A DNA stretch of 64,000 bases from the NCBI GenBank assembly GCA_016715365.1, contig JADKAM010000005.1, forward strand, positions 62,001 to 126,000. The letters run 5' to 3'. The position numbers and the translations under genes are program-made. Origin of the DNA: Chitinophagaceae bacterium. Lineage in GTDB: Bacteria; Bacteroidota; Bacteroidia; Chitinophagales; Chitinophagaceae. The notes beneath the pieces were generated by a model that ran no database searches, was not told the DNA's origin, and saw nothing but the letters and a program-made list of their open reading frames with translations. Shown here in pieces: positions 16,561 through 25,599 of this stretch (positions are counted from its first letter, which is position 1; each line of letters starts with the position of its first letter).

Positions 16561-17487
16561 TTAATTAAAATCAAACAGGGTAGCGGTAAAAATGCCCCTT
16601 TCCCGGGGCTTAAAAATTGCTTTCCAGTTACCAATATATCGTATAACTGATGGCACAAGATATTCACCAAATTTTGTCATCACCACTTCCATCTGCACTT
16701 TAAAATCATATACACCGGCGCTGTAGCTTAAAGAGTAATTACGGGCTACCACTTCAAAAGTCTGGTCATTAAACCAGGTGGTCATTTCATCAACAATTAC
16801 ATCATCTTTATTTTCGGGTTTTACTTTTTGGGTAAAGATGTAGCAACTCTGGCTTTTAAACATGTCTATATCAATACTCATGTCGTATTTATCAGCCATT
16901 TCATCATCGTAAATAGCTGTTTTATTGCTGATGAAGGGGAGGCCGTTGATTCTTTTACCGGGATTGAAGAAAAGCATTTTCAACTGCTCTTTATTTTTCT
17001 CCAATCCGGATTTTCCTGCTGTGCTGAAAGCTGTGCCGGTAACAATATTATTTTCACCGCAAACAGAATCCTTTGTAAAAAAAAGTGAGGCATACATTTG
17101 TGCTGTGTAATAATTAAAATTTCTGTTCTCATCGTAAATATCGCCGGTAACCTGTTCTTCGATGGTTTGCATGCTGCGGCAATAATTGCTGCGCAGTTGT
17201 TTGGTAGTACTTCTTAAGCCTGCTTTTATCTTTCCATCACCATTATTCATCCTGATATCATTAATGGCTGTAAAGCCCAGTATATGCAGGTTGCGGAAGG
17301 CTTTGTAAAAACTGGTATCGTTTTTTATACGGGTGATGAATGCCGGAACATTCAATTGATTGTTTACCACAACTTCACTGAGGGTAATTGTTTTTTTACC
17401 AACTTTAATAGTACTGTCTGTTTTTTCCTGGGCCGAAATATGGATAGAAAAAAGTAAGCAAAAAAAAGCAGGCATGAAATATTTCAT
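16561..17487 (-). CDS. Secreted protein of unknown function
   Basis: This 308-residue protein has a signal peptide ending at SAQ (residue 19). It then reads KTITLSEVVVNN, which resembles the plug-side strand seen at the start of carboxypeptidase-like/TonB-associated regions, but no barrel follows. The rest is mixed alpha/beta, with a C-terminal beta-rich part (YSLSYSAGVYDFKVQMEVVMTKFG). I cannot assign a family. It lies between the transglutaminase-like gene and the giant repeat protein, all on the minus strand and all predicted to be exported. Confidence 0.7.
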   Translation of the reverse strand: MKYFMPAFFCLLFSIHISAQEKTDSTIKVGKKTITLSEVVVNNQLNVPAFITRIKNDTSFYKAFRNLHILGFTAINDIRMNNGDGKIKAGLRSTTKQLRSNYCRSMQTIEEQVTGDIYDENRNFNYYTAQMYASLFFTKDSVCGENNIVTGTAFSTAGKSGLEKNKEQLKMLFFNPGKRINGLPFISNKTAIYDDEMADKYDMSIDIDMFKSQSCYIFTQKVKPENKDDVIVDEMTTWFNDQTFEVVARNYSLSYSAGVYDFKVQMEVVMTKFGEYLVPSVIRYIGNWKAIFKPRERGIFTATLFDFN

Positions 17488-17520
17488 GCCTGCAAGGTAT
17501 TAAGAAAGTACTAAATGATT

Positions 17521-20500
17521 TTAGCCATTTACACTTTGTGCACCGGTTGGTTTAGCAACTGGTTTTACTTCTGCTTTTTTAGTTTCAGGAGCAACACTTC
17601 CATCATTGGTCAATTTTTTATCAGATGGTTTAGCAGCTGGTGTATCCAGTACACTACCGTTAATATCTAATTTTTTATCTGCTGTTTTTGCAGGAGCTGC
17701 ATCACTAACACTTCCGCTGTTATCAACTTTGGCAGTGCTAGGTTTTGTAATTGGAGCCTGATCAAGACTACCTCCGGTTGTAGGAGGAGCAACTTTTTTA
17801 TCAGAAGAAGGTTTAATGTCAGACAATGAAGAATTTAAGTTTGCATCATAACTAACGCCTTTGCTCTCTGGCTGATTGTAAGATTTAGGATCAAGATATT
17901 TGCCTTTTTGTGCTGCTGATTTATCCTGAACTGCGCTAAACGGATTCATCTTCATCCTTGCATCATTACGAACACCCTTTACTTCCCAGCTAACTTTTAC
18001 ATTTGGCTGGTTAGTAGCAATCTCAAATTTGTTGTTGCTTATTTCTTTGCTAACCATCGCCTGGGCAAATGTTCCGCCAACCACAGTTAACTGGTAACGG
18101 AAATCTTTATTGATAGCTTCAAAATATTCAGGAAGGCTGATTGTTGCTTTACCTGATGCATCTGTAACCACGTTACCACTGTAAGAATTCAATACTTCAT
18201 TACTTTCTACAGCAGCGTGCATTAAGTTTTTGTTGGTTGGGTCAAGTGGGTAATCCATTGTAAAGGCTTTAACACCTAATGCTGTGAAATCACCATTTAC
18301 CCAAACTTTACCGGTAGTGTTATCAATTCTCATTCTTTCACCACCGCCACCAAGTTCAAATATCTGGTAGTCATCAGTAGAAGGATTGTTACGGGTATTC
18401 CACTGGTTAACACCGGCTTTTTGGAAACGCAAAGCAGCATCACCATTCTGACCATCGATATCAATTACAGAGAAAGTAGAACTAGAACGGCTGCGGATAC
18501 CGGTAGCGCCGCCATGTAACACATCTAATTTATAAGTTGGGTTGGTAGTTTCGCCGATACCAAAGTTACCAGAGCCATCCTGGATAACCACACGGCTTCC
18601 GCCACCACCTAATTCAAATATTTCAAAGTAATCATCAGCCGGACGGTTACGAACGTTCCACTGGTTAACACCGGCTTTTGCAAAACGTAAAGCAGCATCA
18701 CCGTTTGCAGCATCAATATCCATCAAAGAGAAAGTACCGCTTGAACGGCTGCGGATACCGGTTGCACCACCATGTAATACATCTAATTTATAAGTAGGAT
18801 TGGCTGTTTCGCCGATACCTACGTTACCAGTACCATCCTGGATAACTACACGGCTTCCGCCACCACCTAATTCAAATATTTCATAGTAATCATCAGCAGG
18901 GCGGTTACGTGTATTCCACTGATTAACACCTGCTTTTGCAAAACGTAAAGCAGCATCACCACTAGCAGCGTCAATATCTACTACAGAGAAGCTACCGCTT
19001 GAACGGCTACGGATACCGGTTGAACCACCATGTAATACATCTAATTTATAAGTTGGATTGGCAGTTTCGCCAATACCTACGTTACCTGTAGCATCCTGTA
19101 TAACCATACGGCTTCCGCCACCACCTAATTCAAAAATCTCTAAATAATCATCAGCAGGGCGATTACGGATATTCCACTGGTTAACACCTGCTTTTGCAAA
19201 ACGTAAAGCAGCATCACCGCTTGCAGCGTCAATATCAACCACAGAGAAACTGCTGCTTGAACGGCTGCGGATACCGGTTGAGCCGCCGTGTAACACATCT
19301 AATTTATAAGTAGGGTTGGTTGTTTCTCCAATACCTACGTTACCTGTAGCATCCTGTATAACCATACGGCTTCCGCCACCACCTAATTCAAAAATTTCAT
19401 AGTAGTCATCAGCAGGGCGGTTACGTGTATTCCACTGACCAGCGCCAGCTTTTTGGAAACGTAAAGCTGCATCACCATTGGCAGCATCAATATCAACAAC
19501 AGAGAAGCTGCTGCTTGACTGGCTGCGGATACCATTTGAACCAGTATGTAAAACGTCCATCTGGTAAGCTGGTGTAGTTTGAGTAATACCTACAAAGCCG
19601 GTACCGTTATTAATGGTAACATTTGCTGGTAAAGAATTATTTCTTACGATCTGGTAGTCGTTGCTGCCTGGGGCATTACGTACATTCCATCTTGTAGTAC
19701 CTGCATTTTGATAACGCAAAGCAGCGTCGCCGTTTGCAGCATCCAGATCTACAACTGAGAAAGCAGCAAGAGATCTTACATGCAGACCAGTAGCTCCGTT
19801 ATGGTTAACATCCAAAGCATAAGCAGGAGCGGCAGTACCAATACCTACATTATTACCAGGTACCGGATTTATCGCAAAAGGAGTCCATGCAGTAAGGGTG
19901 CTGTTGTGACCACCTATTGTTGCTACGCCGTTTAATTCTCCCAATATTGCTGTTGCAGTGGTATTACCAAATGCGCCACCACCTTTCCAGTTTAAAGGGC
20001 CGTTGCCAAAACCACGAACCATCACACCCTGGGCATCAGCAGTTGCATCGCCTACAGATAATTTATGTTGAGCTGTATTGTTACCAATACCCACATTGCC
20101 GGTTGTACCTACAGTTTGCATAATGATATTTCCACCGGCACCTCTTGCATTTATGTTTAAATTTTGATCTGGATTAGATCCTAATGCCTGTATTCCTGCA
20201 TATCCAATACCTACACCTTGTGTCAGGTTATTAGCATATACACTCAATGTACCGCTGAATTGATTTGAATTTCCTGCATCAACTACAGTTAATTTTTGAC
20301 CTGCAGCTGTTGTTCCAATACCAACATTAGTACCATCATCAAAAATCTGAGAGTTACCCAGGTTGGTTCCGTTTGGAGTCCATTTTGGAACAAAGTTTAA
20401 AGTACCAGTACCTGTTACTATACCTACTGAAGCAGCTGTTGCCCAATTAGCATTTCCTGCTGCGTCTGATTTTAAAATCAAGTTATTTGCTTCGCCGATA

Positions 20501-21912
20501 CCGGTTAACTGTACACCACCGGCAGTTAATAAAGCCTTTGGAGTGGCATTGCTGCTGGCAGCCCTTAAAGCAAAACCAGTTCCAGCCACATTAATATCAA
20601 CACCATTTGAAGCACTAGCAGCATTGGTAGAATTGAATAAACCTGCACGGCCAAGACCATTTGTGTTTGATTGTAAGTTATTATTTGTAGCTGTAGGATT
20701 ATTTGAAATAAATAAACCTGCACCATTTGTACCTGTGCTCGTTGCTCTGATGGCCCAGCTTGCACCAACACCATTGGTTACAGCTCTTAAGGCATCTGCT
20801 GTACTGGCTGCATTATTTACTGTAAAAGTACCCGCAGCACCAGTACCGGTATTAGTTGAATTTACTGTACTGTTTGTTCCGTTAGAAAAGGCATCAACTG
20901 CAAAATTTGCATTGGCTGCATTGCTGATGGTAAAAGATCCGGCCTTACCTGTACCTGAATTAATTGCCTGAATCGCATCACCTGCGCCATTTGTATTGGT
21001 TACTACTGTATTGGCTGTATTTGCAGCATTTCCATTGGTAAATACACCTGAACTATTGGTACTTGATGTACCTGCAACGCCCACACCGCTTGTACTTGAA
21101 CCATTTACACCAGTACTTGTTGTACTTACGCCATTTACACCAATACCATTTGGCGTGGTACCATAAACACCCCAGCCACTACCTGCCTGGCTACCATAAA
21201 CACCAATTCCTAAACCACCTGTACCATTGTTAACACCTCTTACGCCAGCAGAAAAACCGCCTGGACTTGTAGAAGACATAGTTCCCATTATGGCAGTTGC
21301 ATTTCCATCTGCGCTTGCGCTGGCACCGGTTATAGCACCAAGTGTACCGGTTGTGGCAGAGTTGGTTAAACCCAGCAATTGTGTATTGGCTGGAGTTAAT
21401 GTTGTAGCATTAAATGTTTTAATTAAAGGGAAAAATATTTGTGGATTAGGATATGTACCTGTTAAATCTCCACCAGCCGGGCCAACAGGCGCAGCAGCAG
21501 CAGCATATAATGAATATGGTACACTTAACAATTGGGTAGATCCTACGTTGAAATAATTTGTTCCGCCAATTGGATCAATTTCAACCTGTAGAAATTTGGT
21601 TCCGCTGCCAACTCCAAAAGCTGTCCAGTTTATACCAGCAATAGTACCGGTTGTTGTAATGGCACCGGGGCTACCCACCTGCACATTAAATAAACCAAAA
21701 GCATTGGTTGTTACATTTCTTGTTTCAGTATAAACCGGCGTACCTGTTGGCCCTCCGGCTAAAATACTCAAGCGCAAACCTATTGGCTGACTTGGTAGTA
21801 CGTTTCCAACTGTATTACGAGCCACACCCTGATAGTTCAACAGGTTGGGCGACTGCGCCACAGCGAGTAACGTAACTACAAAAGCTGTTATCGTTAATAA
21901 AATCTTTTTCAT
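17521..21912 (-). CDS. Giant surface protein with 86-residue tandem repeats and a tail-fibre-like C-terminal module
   Basis: This 1463-residue protein has a signal peptide ending near VAQ (residue 20). Residues 20-170 are a conserved N-terminal module (LLNYQGVARNT..GTPVYTETRNVTTNAFGLFNVQVG). Residues 170-500 are Gly/Ala/Thr/Asn-rich degenerate repeats of the beta-helical type. Next come VGIGT-type units and six 86-residue repeats of the form GNVGIGET.NPTYKLDVLHGG..DIDAA.GDAALRF. A globular module beginning NGDFTALGVKAFTMDYPLDP, of a kind seen in fibre proteins related to endosialidase-chaperone domains, follows. The tail is low-complexity and Lys/Pro-rich, with repeated DGSV or NGSV. No T9SS signal ends it. 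Codon-level near-identity of the repeats suggests recent duplication. It lies 50 bp after the T9SS-protein gene, a probable operon. Confidence 0.85.
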   Translation of the reverse strand: MKKILLTITAFVVTLLAVAQSPNLLNYQGVARNTVGNVLPSQPIGLRLSILAGGPTGTPVYTETRNVTTNAFGLFNVQVGSPGAITTTGTIAGINWTAFGVGSGTKFLQVEIDPIGGTNYFNVGSTQLLSVPYSLYAAAAAPVGPAGGDLTGTYPNPQIFFPLIKTFNATTLTPANTQLLGLTNSATTGTLGAITGASASADGNATAIMGTMSSTSPGGFSAGVRGVNNGTGGLGIGVYGSQAGSGWGVYGTTPNGIGVNGVSTTSTGVNGSSTSGVGVAGTSSTNSSGVFTNGNAANTANTVVTNTNGAGDAIQAINSGTGKAGSFTISNAANANFAVDAFSNGTNSTVNSTNTGTGAAGTFTVNNAASTADALRAVTNGVGASWAIRATSTGTNGAGLFISNNPTATNNNLQSNTNGLGRAGLFNSTNAASASNGVDINVAGTGFALRAASSNATPKALLTAGGVQLTGIGEANNLILKSDAAGNANWATAASVGIVTGTGTLNFVPKWTPNGTNLGNSQIFDDGTNVGIGTTAAGQKLTVVDAGNSNQFSGTLSVYANNLTQGVGIGYAGIQALGSNPDQNLNINARGAGGNIIMQTVGTTGNVGIGNNTAQHKLSVGDATADAQGVMVRGFGNGPLNWKGGGAFGNTTATAILGELNGVATIGGHNSTLTAWTPFAINPVPGNNVGIGTAAPAYALDVNHNGATGLHVRSLAAFSVVDLDAANGDAALRYQNAGTTRWNVRNAPGSNDYQIVRNNSLPANVTINNGTGFVGITQTTPAYQMDVLHTGSNGIRSQSSSSFSVVDIDAANGDAALRFQKAGAGQWNTRNRPADDYYEIFELGGGGSRMVIQDATGNVGIGETTNPTYKLDVLHGGSTGIRSRSSSSFSVVDIDAASGDAALRFAKAGVNQWNIRNRPADDYLEIFELGGGGSRMVIQDATGNVGIGETANPTYKLDVLHGGSTGIRSRSSGSFSVVDIDAASGDAALRFAKAGVNQWNTRNRPADDYYEIFELGGGGSRVVIQDGTGNVGIGETANPTYKLDVLHGGATGIRSRSSGTFSLMDIDAANGDAALRFAKAGVNQWNVRNRPADDYFEIFELGGGGSRVVIQDGSGNFGIGETTNPTYKLDVLHGGATGIRSRSSSTFSVIDIDGQNGDAALRFQKAGVNQWNTRNNPSTDDYQIFELGGGGERMRIDNTTGKVWVNGDFTALGVKAFTMDYPLDPTNKNLMHAAVESNEVLNSYSGNVVTDASGKATISLPEYFEAINKDFRYQLTVVGGTFAQAMVSKEISNNKFEIATNQPNVKVSWEVKGVRNDARMKMNPFSAVQDKSAAQKGKYLDPKSYNQPESKGVSYDANLNSSLSDIKPSSDKKVAPPTTGGSLDQAPITKPSTAKVDNSGSVSDAAPAKTADKKLDINGSVLDTPAAKPSDKKLTNDGSVAPETKKAEVKPVAKPTGAQSVNG
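18301..19845 (-). repeat. Array of 258-bp tandem coding repeats
   Basis: The codon block for GGGGSR recurs at 18334, 18592, 18850, 19108 and 19366, exactly 258 bp apart (86 codons). A sixth, more diverged unit lies toward 19845. Units three to five differ at only a few residues. The array is inside the giant protein gene, not a CRISPR. Confidence 0.9.
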
Positions 21913-21962
21913 GTGTTATTTAGTTTTAGTTTTTAGTTTTTTTTATCAATTTTTAAAAAGGC

Positions 21963-22496
21963 TTATTTTATTTTTATAACTTTAAAGGCGCCTTTTTTAG
22001 CCACTGATGTTCCTGTGGGCTGCAGGTGAATATTCAGGAGATACATGCCTGATGGATATTGGCTAAGGTCCCATCTCTGGATGCTGCCATTACCAAAATA
22101 ATCAAACTGTTTGGTACCCACATATCTTCCTGACTCGTCATAAAGATTCATGATTACCTTTCCTTTTTGTTTACTGAAGAAATCAATTTCAATAACATTT
22201 TGCGTTGGATTCGGTAGTATTCTTATCTCATCTTTGCCCCATACTCCGGTATTATTTACTGTGGCCGGATTGTGGGTGTTCGGTTGCAAAATACCATTGG
22301 TAACGAAAACGTTGGAGTTGCCGTCAGTCATGGTACTAATAGCCATAGACTCGCCAAAACTCCACTCCACACTGTAGTAAGTAAAAATATACTTACCACC
22401 GGTGGCGTTTAATGTTGCCGGAGTAATACTTTGTGCAAACGAACCGAGAGAGAAAAAAATACCAACTGAAAAAAATAATAGTCGTACTCTTCTCAT
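21963..22496 (-). CDS. Small T9SS-sorted surface protein
   Basis: This 177-residue protein has a signal peptide ending at SFAQ. Residues 22-85 form a short domain (SITPATLNATGGKYIFTYYSVEWSFGE) that ends with NGILQPNTHNP, a motif common in small Bacteroidota surface proteins. The last 85 residues are a type IX secretion C-terminal sorting domain: ILPNPTQNVIEIDF, then GKVIMNLYDESGRYV, then WDLSQYPSGMYLLNI and the final KKGAFKVIKI. It should be exported through the outer membrane by T9SS and attached to the surface. It is the first gene before the giant repeat protein on the minus strand. Confidence 0.88.
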   Translation of the reverse strand: MRRVRLLFFSVGIFFSLGSFAQSITPATLNATGGKYIFTYYSVEWSFGESMAISTMTDGNSNVFVTNGILQPNTHNPATVNNTGVWGKDEIRILPNPTQNVIEIDFFSKQKGKVIMNLYDESGRYVGTKQFDYFGNGSIQRWDLSQYPSGMYLLNIHLQPTGTSVAKKGAFKVIKIK

Positions 22497-22711
22497 AAGC
22501 GATGTTTAAATGGTGAAAATAAGCTGGTTAATTTTTTATATTATTATACTAAAGTAGGGGATATATTTGAATTGTGCAATACCTCAAAGAGGGTATTTAT
22601 AAAAAAATATTATTTGTGGATAAGTAAATTAATATCAATATGTTAGAAAGCAGCAATTCAATAAAGAGTTGAGTGTCTTTTTGTATTGGCAGGTATTACT
22701 GAAAATGGGGA
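22497..22711. other. Intergenic region without recognisable gene
   Basis: These 215 bp separate def from the T9SS-protein gene. They are very AT-rich and presumably hold the promoter for the surface-protein operon. CTACTTTAG on the minus strand is a near match to the -7 element only. I see no hairpin of note. Confidence 0.5.
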
Positions 22712-23290
22712 TTATTTTGGAAAAACCATCCGGTAATCTACTTTGATTCTCCCTTTGGAAATGTCATCCAGTTTGCGTTTCATCAGTTTTCGCTTAAGTG
22801 GCTTCAGGTAGTCAATAAACAGTTTCCCTTCAATGTGGTCGTATTCGTGCAGGATTACTCTTGCGGTAATACCGTTAAAGGTTTTGGTGTGGGTATTAAA
22901 ATTTTCGTCCTCAAATTCCAATGTTACTTCTTCGTTACGCATGATATCTTCCCTTATTTTGGGAATACTAAGGCAACCTTCGTTGTAGGCCCATTCCTTA
23001 CCATTTAGTGCTACAATATGGGCATTTAAGAATACTCCTTTAAACCCGGGGGCATCAGGATAATCGTCTTTTTCATCTTCTTCCTGGTTTTCAAAAATCT
23101 GTTCGCTATCCATTATAAAAAGTCTGACAGGCACATTTATCTGGGGAGCCGCCAAGCCTACACCATTGCTGTTATACATGGTTTCCCACATATCTGCTAT
23201 GAGTTTATCCAGTCCCGGGTAATCGGGTGTAAGATTGTCACAAACCTTTCTTAAAACAGGAGAACCATATGCTACAATTGGAAGAATCAT
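22712..23290 (-). CDS. def: Peptide deformylase
   Basis: Def removes the formyl group from nascent N-termini, using Fe2+/Zn2+. The three motifs are present in order: GVGLAAPQ (about residue 43), EGCLSIP (about 104) with the metal-binding Cys, and HEYDH (about 148) with the two metal His and catalytic Glu. An acidic insertion, FENQEEDEKDDYPDAPG, after the second strand makes it longer (192 residues) than many homologues; such inserts occur in Bacteroidota enzymes. It follows ruvX after a 22-bp perfect palindrome. Confidence 0.96.
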   Translation of the reverse strand: MILPIVAYGSPVLRKVCDNLTPDYPGLDKLIADMWETMYNSNGVGLAAPQINVPVRLFIMDSEQIFENQEEDEKDDYPDAPGFKGVFLNAHIVALNGKEWAYNEGCLSIPKIREDIMRNEEVTLEFEDENFNTHTKTFNGITARVILHEYDHIEGKLFIDYLKPLKRKLMKRKLDDISKGRIKVDYRMVFPK

Positions 23291-23380
23291 TCGATTTTAG
23301 ATTGACGATTTTAGATTTCAGATTGACTGCAAAATTAAGGTTATAATTTTACTCAGGAAATCTAAAATCGCAAATATAAA

Positions 23381-23402
23381 ACCTGCCTGCCGGCAGGCAG
23401 GT
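23381..23402. repeat. 22-bp perfect palindrome
   Basis: The palindrome is ACCTGCCTGCC followed by its exact complement GGCAGGCAGGT. It is GC-rich against an AT-rich background and abuts the ruvX stop codon. Just downstream (23284-23370) are repeats of GATTTTAGATT with the inverse AATCTAAAATC-like block. Together they form a REP-like unit between ruvX and def. Confidence 0.85.
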
Positions 23403-23813
23403 CTACAATGTATTTAAATATTCCTGTAAAATAATAGTAGCAGCAATCACATCCACATTGCCTTTAATACGGCGGTCCTTTTTTTTCATACCCATCTCTA
23501 ACATAGCGTCTCTGGCCATTTTGGAAGAATAACGCTCATCCACGGTTTTTAAAGGCATTGCCGGAAATTCTTTTTGTATTTTTTTGATGGCAGCTTCCAC
23601 CAGCGGCGTGCCATGCGTGTCTGATTCATCCCAGTTTTTTGGCAGGCCAATAATAATGAGTTCAACCTCTTCCTGTAAAAAGTATTTTTTTAACCAGGGG
23701 ATGAGTTCTTTAGATTCAATAGTTTCCAATCCGGTAGCAATGATCTGTAATGGATCGGTAACTGCCAGGCCGGTTCTTTTGCCGCCATAATCAATTGCAA
23801 GGATTCTAGCCAT
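23403..23813 (-). CDS. ruvX: RuvX/YqgF family Holliday junction resolvase-like protein
   Basis: RuvX/YqgF is an RNase-H-fold nuclease, essential in many bacteria and implicated in pre-16S rRNA 5' processing as well as junction resolution. The 136-residue protein has ILAIDYGGKRTGLAVTD with the first catalytic Asp, IIIGLPKNWD, TVDERYSS with the second acidic pair, and a last Asp in KGNVDVIAATIILQEYL. It starts 2 bp after the ubiA-like stop, so it is cotranscribed with it. Confidence 0.94.
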   Translation of the reverse strand: MARILAIDYGGKRTGLAVTDPLQIIATGLETIESKELIPWLKKYFLQEEVELIIIGLPKNWDESDTHGTPLVEAAIKKIQKEFPAMPLKTVDERYSSKMARDAMLEMGMKKKDRRIKGNVDVIAATIILQEYLNTL

Positions 23814-23815
23814 GG

Positions 23816-24742
23816 TTATGATAAGAATAAATCAAGAATTACAAAGATGGCGAAAACAACTGAAGCAATGCCATTGGTGGTAAAGAAAGCCATATTCACT
23901 TTTTTCAGATCGTTTGGTTTTACCAATGTATGCTGATAAATTAATAAACCGCAGAAGAAGGCAACACCAATCCAATACCACCATCCGAAATGGCCATAGG
24001 CACCGGCAGCAATCACACAGGCTGCCGACAAAACATGCAGCATATTGGAGACCATCAATGCTTTTGATTTACCCAATGCTGCGGGTATAGAATGCAACTG
24101 GTTACTTTTATCAAACTCTTCATCCTGCAGGGCATAAATAATATCGAAACCGCTTACCCAAAATAAAACGCTGAAAGAAAAAAGTATGGGCAGCCATGCA
24201 AACTGGCCGGTTACTGCCAGGTAAGCACCAATGGGTGCCAGGCTTAAACCAACACCCAACACCAAATGGCATAATGCCGTAAAACGTTTGGTATAACTGT
24301 AAAACAACACCACAAACAAAGCTACCGGCGATAAATAAAAACAAATTTTATTGATGAAGAAAGTGCAGGCAATAAACAACAGGCAATTGGCTATTACAAA
24401 AAATAATGCATTGTTAGAATTGATAACGCCTGCCGGAATTTCACGAACAGCTGTACGTGGATTTTTTGCATCAAAATTTTTATCGAGCCAGCGATTGAAG
24501 GCCATGGCGGCAGAACGGGCGAAGATCATGCAGAGGATGACTAAAAAAAAAATCCACGAGTTACCTAAGAAAAATAATTTTGTTTTTGAGAATACTGAAA
24601 GACTCCAGGGTTCAAATACCTTAACATGTGGAATCCGGTCTAAACTTTTTATACCTAAAAAAAATCCAATCAATGCAAAGGGCATTGCAAAAATGGTGTG
24701 GGAGAATTTTACGAGGCTTAGATAATTTTTTATTTTGCTCAC
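23816..24742 (-). CDS. UbiA-family polyprenyltransferase (UbiA/MqnP-like)
   Basis: This 308-residue integral membrane protein has eight or nine hydrophobic helices. The first Asp-rich motif is AFNRWLDKNFDAKNPRT and the second is DIIYALQDEEFDK, both needed to bind the Mg-prenyl-diphosphate. The start KIKNYLSLVKFSHTIFAMPFALIGFFLG is typical of the UbiA-like group proposed as MqnP in the futalosine menaquinone route. UbiX (49406-49966) is also in the window and would fit the same route, but no mqn gene is seen, so the exact quinone is uncertain. It lies 28 bp after the SpoU-type methyltransferase. Confidence 0.9.
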   Translation of the reverse strand: MSKIKNYLSLVKFSHTIFAMPFALIGFFLGIKSLDRIPHVKVFEPWSLSVFSKTKLFFLGNSWIFFLVILCMIFARSAAMAFNRWLDKNFDAKNPRTAVREIPAGVINSNNALFFVIANCLLFIACTFFINKICFYLSPVALFVVLFYSYTKRFTALCHLVLGVGLSLAPIGAYLAVTGQFAWLPILFSFSVLFWVSGFDIIYALQDEEFDKSNQLHSIPAALGKSKALMVSNMLHVLSAACVIAAGAYGHFGWWYWIGVAFFCGLLIYQHTLVKPNDLKKVNMAFFTTNGIASVVFAIFVILDLFLS

Positions 24743-24770
24743 TTGATACTTTAATATTCGGTTTTAGATT

Positions 24771-25286
24771 TCAGTAAATCCGGCTTCTTACAATTTCCCA
24801 GAGTACAACACCGGCAGCTGTAGCAATATTTAAAGAGTGCTTCATACCCAGTTGCGGTATTTCAATACATCCATCGCATTGCAAAATGGTTTCCTGTTCA
24901 ACGCCGGTTACTTCGTTGCCAAAAATTACAGCTATTTTTTCATTTGGTTCAAATGTAAGTTTTTGAAGCATGAGGCTGTTAACGGCCTGTTCTACAGCAT
25001 ACACTTTAAAGCCATCTTCTTTTAATGTTCTGATGGCTTCTGTTGCATTGGCAAAATGTTTCCAGTCAACACTTTCTTCTGCTCCAAGGGCAGTTTTTTT
25101 TATTTCTTTATGGGGCGGAACACAGGTATAACCGGTTATATAAATTGCTTCCAGCAAAAATGCATCGGCTGTGCGGAACACGCTGCCCACATTGTAGGCA
25201 CTGCGGATATTTTCCAATACAGCAATTAACGGTGTTTTATCAGACTGCTTGAATTCCTCCACCGTTTTGCGGTTGAGTTCGTCCAT
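24771..25286 (-). CDS. SpoU/TrmH-family RNA 2'-O-methyltransferase
   Basis: I choose ATG 25286 (MDELNRKTVEEFKQSD). The frame stays open further upstream, but that part runs through dispersed repeats and encodes nothing family-like. The 172-residue protein has the SPOUT trefoil-knot motifs: AVLENIRSAYNVGSVFRTADAF (motif 1), VIFGNEVTGV (motif 2) and IEIPQLGMKHSLNIATAAGVVLWE (motif 3). It methylates a ribose in tRNA or rRNA using SAM; the position is not predictable. It is the first gene of a run with ubiA-like, ruvX and def. Confidence 0.9.
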   Translation of the reverse strand: MDELNRKTVEEFKQSDKTPLIAVLENIRSAYNVGSVFRTADAFLLEAIYITGYTCVPPHKEIKKTALGAEESVDWKHFANATEAIRTLKEDGFKVYAVEQAVNSLMLQKLTFEPNEKIAVIFGNEVTGVEQETILQCDGCIEIPQLGMKHSLNIATAAGVVLWEIVRSRIY

Positions 25287-25599
25287 TGAAAGTTTAATAC
25301 CCCCCGGCCCCCTGAAGGGGGAGTCAGCGGCCGTATAATATTTTTGAAAGAATTTATTTTGCAAGTAATGAAGTAATATTAAATTTTGAATTAGAAGACG
25401 TTGAATAATGGTATGCTGATGAATGGATTGATTCTTTTTTCTTTTTATTAAAAATAAAAAAGAACAGAACAAGTTCGCAACGATGATGCCATGAAATTCT
25501 AAAGTTGGTATCAAAATAATAAACCATAATCTTCGCACTAATCCTCTCCATGTTTCCCCCGCATCCTGAGCGTAGCCGATGGGCAGGGGGCGGAGGGGG
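25287..25599. repeat. Gene-free 313-bp stretch made of several dispersed repeats
   Basis: Between the methyltransferase and pyrG I see three repeat-like elements and no gene. CCCCC-TGAA-GGGGG forms a hairpin at 25308-25321. Copy B of the 21-bp motif shared with 3398-3418 is at 25476-25496, with TGGTATCA at 25506. A GC-rich block at 25555-25600 includes CCCCCGCATCCTGAGC and a G-rich inverse. An open frame crossing this region toward the methyltransferase is rejected as coding. Confidence 0.65.

Noticed and set aside
18301..19845. Possible CRISPR array
   Set aside because: The repeat unit is 258 bp, fully coding and without spacers; no cas genes are present.
20363..20971. 202-codon open frame on the plus strand inside the giant repeat gene
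   Set aside because: It is the complement of low-complexity Gly/Ala/Thr codons; its Pro/Ala/Val-rich product has no domain features and the minus-strand frame is clearly coding.
25287..25538. N-terminal extension of the SpoU methyltransferase
   Set aside because: The extra 84 codons run through the dispersed repeats, and ATG 25286 starts right before the conserved fold.
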